Below, one piece after another: positions 8,748 through 15,574 of a stretch of 64,000 bases of DNA. The stretch is from Kribbella sp. NBC_01245 (GTDB lineage Bacteria; Actinomycetota; Actinomycetes; Propionibacteriales; Kribbellaceae), in contig NZ_CP108487.1 in NCBI RefSeq assembly GCF_036226525.1, forward strand, positions 6,572,001 to 6,636,000. Direction: 5' to 3'. Under the pieces are notes generated by a model. That model worked only from the letters and a program-made list of their open reading frames with translations. It was not told where the DNA came from and ran no database searches. The translations under genes and the position numbers were made by a program. The first letter of the stretch is position 1; each line of letters opens with the position of its first letter.

Positions 8748-9080
8748 ATGTCCTCAGTGCTGTTCGTCCGCATCAAGAGCGATCTCGAGACGGCGGAGTT
8801 CGATCGGCGGCTGCTCGCCCGACGGCCGCTGTTCCACGACGTGCCTGGACTCGTCCAGAAGGTCTACGGCAGGGAGCCGATGACGGGCGACGTGTGCGGA
8901 ATCTACTTCTTCCAGGATGCCGAAGCGCTCGCCACCTTCCGCGAGTCCGAGCTGGCTATGGGAATTCCCGGCGCGTACGAGGCCCGGGACGTCCGTCGCG
9001 AAGCCTTCGAGGTGCTCTACAGCCTGCGGCCCGAGCGGGGGCCGTTCCTGCAGGAGGATCGGCTGGCCGAGACGCCCTAG
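8748..9080 (+). CDS. YdhR-like putative monooxygenase
   Basis: A 110-residue single-domain protein with the ferredoxin-like alpha+beta barrel pattern of YdhR-family putative monooxygenases: an N-terminal strand Val-Leu-Phe-Val-Arg-Ile-Lys, the Pro-Gly-Leu-Val-Gln-Lys motif near residue 40, and the Tyr-Phe-Phe-Gln-Asp strand near 60. These proteins usually act as dimers on small aromatic or quinone-like compounds; the substrate here is unknown. The ribosome site AGAAGGAGGAG is excellent. Probably co-transcribed with the preceding regulator. Confidence 0.75.
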   Translation: MSSVLFVRIKSDLETAEFDRRLLARRPLFHDVPGLVQKVYGREPMTGDVCGIYFFQDAEALATFRESELAMGIPGAYEARDVRREAFEVLYSLRPERGPFLQEDRLAETP

Positions 9081-9221
9081 CCGCGTGCCGAGCCACGGTC
9101 CCGCCACGAACCCATCACCGGACTTGCACTTTTGACGACGCCCCGCCAGCCGAGCTGATTCGTCAAAGTAGCCCGCGTGGAGTCCGCCGATCTTCCCTGC
9201 ATCTCGACAAGGCGCCTCGGA

Positions 9222-10451
9222 CTACGGGGTGGCGAGGGCGGGTTGGGGGAGTTTGCGGGCCCAGACGTCGTCTAGGGCCATGCGCATGGCGCCGGTGACG
9301 ACGGCGTCTTCGGCCAGGGCGGAGAGCTCCAGCTTGGGGTGGTTGAGGGTGAGGCTGCGGAGGTGGTCGTTGATGGCGTCGAGCAGTACGGCGCCGGCGC
9401 GGGCCACGCCGCCACCGATGACGACGGCGGTCGGGTCGAGGACCAGGACGGCGGGCGCGAGGGCGCGGGCGAAGGCGCGGGCCACCTGCTGGACGACGGC
9501 CTGGGCCGCCGGGTCGCGATCGGCCGCGGCGGCGAAGACGTCGGCCGTGCCGAGTTTGTGGTCCTTGCCGAGCTGGGCCAGTTTCGACTCGGGATGGGCC
9601 TGCACCGCCTGGCGGCCGAGCTGGGCGATCGCTTCGGAGCCGACGGCCCGTTCCAGCGGACCGCGGCTGTCGTCGGGGTCGATCACGTCGTCGGGGTCGG
9701 GCGCGATGAAGCCGATCTCGCCGGCGGCGCCGGTGCCGCGGTGCAGGCGGCCGTCGATCACAATGCCGGCGCCGAGTCGCTCACCCCACTGGACGGCGAG
9801 CAGCGTGCCGGTGCCACCGCGGGCGGCGGCGATCGCGAGGGCGGCCAGGTTGGCGTCGTTGTCGAGCATCACCGGGCAGTCGAGCAGGCTGCGCACGTGC
9901 TTGATCAGGTCGATCGCGGACCAGCCGGGCACGCTGGGCACCAGCCGGACGCGGCCGGTGTGCTCGTCCACGATGCCGGGGCTGGCGGCGACGGCGGCGG
10001 CGATGTCCTCGGCGGGCACCTCGGCCTCGGCCAGGGCTTCCGCGATCACCTCGGTGATGACGCCGAGCAGTTCCTGAGCGGTCCAGCCGGGCCCGGAGCG
10101 TCGTACCAGGGCCAGCTTCCGGCCGGCCAGATCGGAGACGCCGACGGTCACGCGGTGCGGGCCGACGTCCAGCCCGAGCACGGGTGCGGCGCGGCCGCGC
10201 AGAGAGACGCGGATGGCCGGGCGGCCGAGTGAGCGGTCGGCGGAGTCGGGGCCGTGCTGTTGCAGCCAGCCCGCGTCGAGCAGTTCGTCGACGGCCTGGG
10301 CCACGGTCGGCCGGGCGAGTCCGGTGCGCTCGACGAGCTCCGCCACCCGCAACGGAGCAGGCGCCGAACGCCGGACGGCGTCGAGCACCGCTGCCACGTT
10401 GATCCGGCGCAGCATCGTCGTACCGCCGCCACCCGCGGTTGCCTTGTTCAT
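9222..10451 (-). CDS. ROK-family transcriptional repressor
   Basis: An N-terminal winged-helix DNA-binding domain (about residues 12-75) precedes a ROK/ASKHA sugar-kinase-like domain with the phosphate-binding Gly-Leu-Asp-Val-Gly-Pro motif and Asp-Asn-Asp-Ala-Asn-Leu-Ala-Ala, which carries the sugar-site Asp. The Cys-rich zinc motif of classical ROK proteins (CxCGxxGC) is absent. It is probably a carbohydrate-responsive repressor rather than a kinase. I chose ATG 10451, which has GAGGGG upstream; ATG 10478 and 10493 are alternatives. No sugar operon sits beside it. Confidence 0.82.
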   Translation of the reverse strand: MNKATAGGGGTTMLRRINVAAVLDAVRRSAPAPLRVAELVERTGLARPTVAQAVDELLDAGWLQQHGPDSADRSLGRPAIRVSLRGRAAPVLGLDVGPHRVTVGVSDLAGRKLALVRRSGPGWTAQELLGVITEVIAEALAEAEVPAEDIAAAVAASPGIVDEHTGRVRLVPSVPGWSAIDLIKHVRSLLDCPVMLDNDANLAALAIAAARGGTGTLLAVQWGERLGAGIVIDGRLHRGTGAAGEIGFIAPDPDDVIDPDDSRGPLERAVGSEAIAQLGRQAVQAHPESKLAQLGKDHKLGTADVFAAAADRDPAAQAVVQQVARAFARALAPAVLVLDPTAVVIGGGVARAGAVLLDAINDHLRSLTLNHPKLELSALAEDAVVTGAMRMALDDVWARKLPQPALATP

Positions 10452-10538
10452 ATCCGACCCCTCGCTACCGCTCAGCATGCCTCCGCCCACCATATATTGA
10501 AGCGAACATTCGTAAGTGGAACCCGTGCCGGATCGTGA

Positions 10539-13448
10539 CTAACCCGCCAGCACCTGGCGAACGAAGCCGCTCAACGACTCACGGTCATTCTGCTGGGTTT
10601 TCGCCATCAGACTAGCGACATGCTTCTCCACCGTGCGGTGTGAGATGAACAACCTTTCCGCGATGGTCTTGTTCCCAATCCGCTCGACCAGCAACCGGCA
10701 GACCTCATATTCGCGCGCGGTCACCCCGAGTTGCCGCAGCGCCGGCGGGATCTGGTCGGAGCCACTCCGGCGTTGCTGGACCGACGCGCCGAACTGCCGC
10801 AACAGTCCTCGGCAGGCGCTCGCCACCGGCGCGATCTCGGCCGCGTGGAAGTACGTCTCGGCCTCGCGCAACCACTCGACCGGCGTACCCCAACCGTGCT
10901 TCTGCGCCTCCTCGGCCACCAGCCGGCGACCCAGGTGCCGGGCCATCGGGAACAGCGCGGACGCGTCGCCGAGTGCTGCCGAGGCCTTGTCCACCTGGCC
11001 GTCTCTGCCGAGTAGTACGGCGTGGGCGAGTTCCACGAACTGACGGTTCCACCGCATCTTGCTGGCGGCTGACGTCGTCACAGCCTCGTAGTGCTGCCAC
11101 CCCGCACGTCCAGCCAGTACGCCGAGTAGGAGGTTCAGGCCGTTCTTCCCGGCGACGTGGAAGGTTGTCGGGTTCTCTGCGTCGTAGGTGAGCGCCTGAG
11201 CGAGTTCACGGCCCGCGAGCTCCCGGTCTTCCTCCAGCAGCGCACAGAACGTCCGAGCCAGTCCGTAGGCCAGTGACAACTCATACGCGGCACCAGTGCC
11301 AGTGCGGTCCAGCTCTTCCAGTGCCTCTTCCATGGCCCGGCGACGACCTTGGTGGGCGGCGAGCGTCCCCTTCGTCACGAGGATGTACGAACGCGTCTGG
11401 CCGACCTGCATCCGCTCCGCCAGGTCGAGGCTGCTCGCGACCATGTCAGCGGCGACCGCGTAGTTCCCGGTCAAGACGGTCTGCATGGCCATGATCCCGT
11501 CGGCGATGTACGCCAAGGGCATCGCGCCGATCCGCAGTGCCGCCGTACGGGCCCGGTCCATCTCCTCGACCGTCCCGTCGGCCAGGTACGTCGTACCGGC
11601 CTTGAGCACGAGCGAATAGGCGCGCGCGATCGGCAGGCCGTGCTCGTCCGCAAACTTCTCGGCCCTCTCGAAGTGCGCGTTCGCCTCTTCGAGGTCATGC
11701 TCCCGCGCAAGTACGCCGAGGAGCTGCCACGCCTCGCAAGCCACCACTGGAAGGGGAACGCGCTCAGCGGCCGCGGCGGCCTTACGGGCAAGAGTGGCCG
11801 CCGTCTTCAGCCGGTCTGGCCCAGGGATGCTCAGGGCCAGGTGAGCGGCAATAGCGTCCACTGGCGCCGCATCCCGGTCTGACGGGTTGGAACCGAGTAG
11901 AGCCTTGGCGATCGCGACGTGTTTGTTGGCCTCTTCCCAACGGGCTGCGAGATCTCCGATGGCTCCAAGCCGCGCGTGTAAGGCAGAGAGCCTCACACGG
12001 GATAGGCCCGCAGAGTCGAGACGGTCGAGCCGATCGGCCAGGGAGAACGCGCGATCGAAGTGACCGGTTTCGCCGAGTGCAAGCAGCAGTGACTCCAGTA
12101 CGTCGGCACGCTCGTCCGGGTCGGCGTCGTCGGCCAGTAGCTGGTCTGACCGGTCCAGCAGGGTCACGGCCGAGAGGACGGCGCCACTCTTTAGAGCGCG
12201 TCTACCGGCCATGGCGTACAACTGCCCGGCCCTAGTCGAATCGCCCGCGCTGAGACGGAGCTCCGCTACCAGGGGACACCACTCGTCCGGTAGCTCCGGG
12301 TAGAGCTTCTCGATCGCAGCAGCGGCCTGTTCCGACAGGTCGGCCCTCTCCGTCGGAGTCAGGTCTGCCAGCAACGCCTCGGCCGTGAGCGGATGGCGGA
12401 ACGCGTACCAATCAGGAGCGGGCTCATCCGGCCCGACGATCTGTGCGGCCATTCCCGCGTGCAACGTGGCAAGCAGCGTCCGCTCGTCTGTGCCGGTTGC
12501 CTCTCGCACTACCGGTAGAGAGAACCTGTGCCCGACCACGGCCGCCAGAGTGAGTAGACGCGTCGCCTCCGGCCCAAGCTGGCCAGTCCGGCTAGAGATG
12601 CTCCGAACGACTGCACTCGGCACGCCAGTCGCAAGATCGTCCACGACCTGCCAGCCATCTCCGGTCGGGATGAGATGGCCGGAGTCGGTGACGTCCTGCA
12701 GGAGTTCTTCGACCACGAACGGCACACCCGCGCTGTCGGTCCAGATCCGCTCGGTCAAGGCCTCCGGTACGTCGTCCGGGCTGATCGCGAGACACGACGA
12801 GATCATCGTGGCGGTGTCGACGCGATTCAGCCGACGTAGTTCCAGGACGGCGCCAGTGCCGTCGCGGGCGGCCTGGTGCGCCATGTCGAGCGCACTGCAG
12901 GGTTGAGCCCGCACTGTGCCGACAAGTAGCACCGGCAGCGTCGCGAGGTTGTCGACCAAGTACTCCAGGATGGCGAGCGTCTCCGCGTCAGCCGCGTGCA
13001 AGTCCTCAAGGACGAGTAGGCAACCGCGCCCATGACCGATCAACCCGAGTAGCCGCAGCAACGCCTCGGCCAGCACCACGATCGAGGGAGATTCGGCCTC
13101 GGTCGTCTCGGTCCGCCACTCGGGGATCAGCCGGCCGAGCACATTCCGGTATGGCCCGAGCTCGTCGACGTTCACCAGTTCACCCCGGCGCAACAGCGAC
13201 AGCAGCGCCTCGGTCAACGGCCGGAACGGGACCATCGGGCCGACCGTTCCGACCCGTCCGCGCAGGGTGACGATGCCGTCCTCGAGGCCGAGCGAGGTGA
13301 CCGTATTGGTCAGCCGGGTCTTGCCGATCCCGGGTTCGCCGACTAGGAAGATCGCGCTGCCCAGACCCGTTCGGGCAGAACTCAGAGCCAGCCGGAGCTG
13401 GTCCAGTTCTCGGTCCCTGCCGACTACAGCCGGTGCTCGGGTGCGCAT
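10539..13448 (-). CDS. LAL-type LuxR regulator with AAA ATPase domain
   Basis: A 969-residue large ATP-binding LuxR regulator. The Walker A motif Gly-Glu-Pro-Gly-Ile-Gly-Lys-Thr is at residues 37-44, and the Walker B region Leu-Leu-Val-Leu-Glu-Asp-Leu-His is near 145. A long helical TPR-like sensor region follows (about 380-890), and a LuxR helix-turn-helix ends the protein (about 903-965: Leu-Gly-Val-Thr-Ala-Arg-Glu at its start, then Ile-Ser-His-Arg-Thr-Val-Glu-Lys-His). Such proteins are pathway activators in actinomycetes. The target is not evident; lanthipeptide island 1 starts 2 kb upstream of this gene. Confidence 0.88.
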   Translation of the reverse strand: MRTRAPAVVGRDRELDQLRLALSSARTGLGSAIFLVGEPGIGKTRLTNTVTSLGLEDGIVTLRGRVGTVGPMVPFRPLTEALLSLLRRGELVNVDELGPYRNVLGRLIPEWRTETTEAESPSIVVLAEALLRLLGLIGHGRGCLLVLEDLHAADAETLAILEYLVDNLATLPVLLVGTVRAQPCSALDMAHQAARDGTGAVLELRRLNRVDTATMISSCLAISPDDVPEALTERIWTDSAGVPFVVEELLQDVTDSGHLIPTGDGWQVVDDLATGVPSAVVRSISSRTGQLGPEATRLLTLAAVVGHRFSLPVVREATGTDERTLLATLHAGMAAQIVGPDEPAPDWYAFRHPLTAEALLADLTPTERADLSEQAAAAIEKLYPELPDEWCPLVAELRLSAGDSTRAGQLYAMAGRRALKSGAVLSAVTLLDRSDQLLADDADPDERADVLESLLLALGETGHFDRAFSLADRLDRLDSAGLSRVRLSALHARLGAIGDLAARWEEANKHVAIAKALLGSNPSDRDAAPVDAIAAHLALSIPGPDRLKTAATLARKAAAAAERVPLPVVACEAWQLLGVLAREHDLEEANAHFERAEKFADEHGLPIARAYSLVLKAGTTYLADGTVEEMDRARTAALRIGAMPLAYIADGIMAMQTVLTGNYAVAADMVASSLDLAERMQVGQTRSYILVTKGTLAAHQGRRRAMEEALEELDRTGTGAAYELSLAYGLARTFCALLEEDRELAGRELAQALTYDAENPTTFHVAGKNGLNLLLGVLAGRAGWQHYEAVTTSAASKMRWNRQFVELAHAVLLGRDGQVDKASAALGDASALFPMARHLGRRLVAEEAQKHGWGTPVEWLREAETYFHAAEIAPVASACRGLLRQFGASVQQRRSGSDQIPPALRQLGVTAREYEVCRLLVERIGNKTIAERLFISHRTVEKHVASLMAKTQQNDRESLSGFVRQVLAG

Positions 13449-13514
13449 GGCCCCAGACTGTAACCCGGCAGCAGCCGCCAGTAACGGGCTAACAGAAAAT
13501 CACTGGGCAAAACC

Positions 13515-14081
13515 TCAGGGCCGAAGGACGCGGTAACGGAGGTGGTGCACACCCGGCCCGTCCAGCGCACGGACCAGCTCGAGCTCGGTGTGTTCTGTCG
13601 ATAGGTTGTCGAACAGCCGTCGCCCCTGCCCGAGCAGGACCGGTACGACGTGCAGTTCCAGCTCGTCGAGCTCCCCGGCCACCAGCAGCGCCTGCGCGGC
13701 CCCGGCCCCATGCACCATCACCTCGCCGTCCCCGGCGGCCTCGCGGGCCTGTGCGGCAGCCTCGCGCACTTCGGTGACGAAGCGGACGCTGCCCGGCGGC
13801 GGGTCAGCCGGTACGTCGTGGGTGAGGACGAAGATCGGTACGCCGTCGTGGTGGTCGCCCTGCCAATGGTCGGCCAGCTCATAGGTACGGCGACCGGAGA
13901 TGAAGGCGCGAGTCGCCATCGCCTCGCTGTACACCTGCCCGCTCGGCCCCGGGTCAAAGCGCTGGTCGAGCCAATTGAAAAGCCGGAACCCGCCGACGCC
14001 CATCGGCGCGTCCGCGCTGTCCTCCGGCCCGGCGACGAAGCCGTCGAGGGACATGGTCATATAAAGCCGAATGGTTGCCAT
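13515..14081 (-). CDS. RibD C-terminal/dihydrofolate reductase-like protein
   Basis: A 188-residue single-domain reductase of the RibD-C/DHFR-like superfamily. The N-terminal Met-Ser-Leu-Asp-Gly-Phe-Val-Ala-Gly motif (about residues 9-17) is the family hallmark, followed by the Gly-Arg-Arg-Thr-Tyr-Glu motif and the NADPH-site Val-His-Gly-Ala-Gly. Substrates of these actinobacterial proteins are mostly unknown. The start at 14081 places the first strand correctly; a longer in-frame N-terminus reaching past 15000 is antisense to the LuxR gene and rejected. Divergent from that regulator. Confidence 0.85.
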   Translation of the reverse strand: MATIRLYMTMSLDGFVAGPEDSADAPMGVGGFRLFNWLDQRFDPGPSGQVYSEAMATRAFISGRRTYELADHWQGDHHDGVPIFVLTHDVPADPPPGSVRFVTEVREAAAQAREAAGDGEVMVHGAGAAQALLVAGELDELELHVVPVLLGQGRRLFDNLSTEHTELELVRALDGPGVHHLRYRVLRP

Positions 14082-14165
14082 GCGCCCAACCCTGCGGCAT
14101 GGGGGCGACGGATTGAATCCCAGTTTTCTGGGACGGCGGCCCCGTGGCCGACGTACATTCGCCGC

Positions 14166-15263
14166 ATGGTCAACGCGGTGGCGGCGCAGGCGCGCGTCCG
14201 CGACGACATCGTGAGGCTGGTGCACCGCGGGTTGCCGGTGCCGGAGTTCTCGCGGGCCGTCGGCGAGGCGTTGGCCCGGGCTGTGCCCGCCGAGGGCAGC
14301 TGTCTGATGACGGTCGATCCGGCGACCTTGCTGCCGACCGCCGAGTTCGTCGAGAACGGACTGCCTGCGGCCGAGTTGCTCCGGCTCGTCGAGATCGAAG
14401 TGCGTGAGCCGGACTTCAACAAGTGGGTTCAGCTGGCCCACGCGGACGGCCCGGCGGCCAGCCTGAGCGACGTCACCGCGGGCGATCTCGACCGCAGCCT
14501 GCGCCAGCGGGAGATCCGTCGTCCGGGTGGTTTCTCGGACGAGCTGCGGGTGGTGCTCGGCGGCGGCATGGGGACCTGGGGAGAGCTGACCGTGTTCCGC
14601 GAGGCGAAACGTCCCTACTTCACGCCCGCCGAGGTGAAGTTCGTATCGTCGATGGCCGGAGTGATCGCCGATGGCCTCCGGCGGGGGCTGTTGCTCGGCG
14701 ACGCACAGGCTGGGCATGGCGACGTCGGCCTGCTGGTCCTCGACGCCGATGACGGCGTGAGCATGTCGAACCAGGCAGCGGACCGCTGGCTGGACGGGTT
14801 GGGCACCGGCGACAGAGCAGGCGCTCAACTGCCACTGGTGGTTCCGGCCGTTGCCCGCCAGGCTCGTGCCCTCTGCGGCACCACAACGCCGACCGATCTC
14901 CGGCCGGCGAAGGCGCGAGTGCGCACCCGGTCCGGTCAATGGCTGATCGTCCGGGGATCGCTCATGGGTGACGGTCCGGACTCGCCGGTCGCGGTGATGC
15001 TCGAAGCGGCTCGTCCGGCCGAGATGGCGCCGCTGATGGTCGCTGCCTACGGCTTCACCGATAGCGAGCGCCGGGTCACCGAGTTGGTCGCGCAAGGCCT
15101 GTCCACCAAGCAGATCGCGGGCCGGCTGCAGGTGACGTCGTACACCGTGCAGGACCACCTGAAGTCGATCTTCACCAAATCCGGCAGCGCGTCACGGGGC
15201 GACCTGGTCGCCCGGCTGTTCCTCGATCACTATGCCGCGTCCCTGACTTCGGGCGACAAATAA
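14166..15263 (+). CDS. GAF-domain LuxR-family regulator
   Basis: A 365-residue regulator. About residues 10-170 resemble a GAF-type sensor, a PAS-like segment follows (about 185-290), and the C-terminal LuxR helix-turn-helix (about 298-360) contains Leu-Ser-Thr-Lys-Gln-Ile-Ala-Gly and Val-Gln-Asp-His-Leu-Lys. There is no phospho-receiver domain, so it likely senses a small molecule. It is followed by a strong terminator and converges with the small lanM-coupled gene, so it is a candidate pathway regulator of lanthipeptide island 1. Confidence 0.8.
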   Translation: MVNAVAAQARVRDDIVRLVHRGLPVPEFSRAVGEALARAVPAEGSCLMTVDPATLLPTAEFVENGLPAAELLRLVEIEVREPDFNKWVQLAHADGPAASLSDVTAGDLDRSLRQREIRRPGGFSDELRVVLGGGMGTWGELTVFREAKRPYFTPAEVKFVSSMAGVIADGLRRGLLLGDAQAGHGDVGLLVLDADDGVSMSNQAADRWLDGLGTGDRAGAQLPLVVPAVARQARALCGTTTPTDLRPAKARVRTRSGQWLIVRGSLMGDGPDSPVAVMLEAARPAEMAPLMVAAYGFTDSERRVTELVAQGLSTKQIAGRLQVTSYTVQDHLKSIFTKSGSASRGDLVARLFLDHYAASLTSGDK

Positions 15264-15264
15264 A

Positions 15265-15299
15265 CCGGGCCGGGAAGCTCATACGGCTTCCCGGCCCGG
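15265..15299. terminator. Bidirectional terminator hairpin
   Basis: CCGGGCCGGGAAGC (15265-15278) pairs with GCTTCCCGGCCCGG (15286-15299) around a short loop between two convergent genes: the GAF-LuxR gene ends at 15263 and the small lanM-linked gene at 15323. Confidence 0.8.
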
Positions 15300-15322
15300 C
15301 CCCTCCCCCCGGAGTCAGATGG

Positions 15323-15574
15323 TCAGTGTTCCGGGCAGCCGGCCACGATGTCGTTGCCGTCCGGCGCGATCGGATCGCAGGTCGTCTGCTTGGCGTGGCC
15401 GGGCAGGACGCCGGCGGCGATGCCGATGGCCAGCGTTCCGGCGGCGAAGCCGGCCAGGGCGCGGGCACGACGGCCCCGGCGCTCCGCGCGACCCACGGTG
15501 ATCGCACCGATCGGGCTCACCTCAGCGTCGGTGGCCGCACACTCGGACTCAGCGGCCTGGTACTTCTCGGTCAT
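15323..15574 (-). CDS. Small Cys-containing protein coupled to LanM; candidate atypical precursor
   Basis: An 83-residue protein. Its ATG overlaps the lanM stop (ATGA), and AGGGGAGA lies upstream within lanM, so it is translationally coupled. It has an acidic N-terminus with one Cys, an Arg-rich stretch (about residues 29-39), a hydrophobic Ala/Gly/Ile segment (about 40-60), then a hydrophilic tail with Thr-Thr-Cys and a final Gly-Cys-Pro-Glu-His. The tail has two Thr and two Cys, enough for lanthionine rings, but the leader lacks the usual acidic helix and Gly-Gly cleavage site. It may instead be a single-pass membrane accessory or immunity protein. No closer family recognised. Confidence 0.6.
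   Translation of the reverse strand: MTEKYQAAESECAATDAEVSPIGAITVGRAERRGRRARALAGFAAGTLAIGIAAGVLPGHAKQTTCDPIAPDGNDIVAGCPEH

Noticed and set aside
14082-15158. Long N-terminal extension of the RibD/DHFR-like protein
   Set aside because: Antisense to the GAF-LuxR gene; only the part from 14081 downward shows family motifs.
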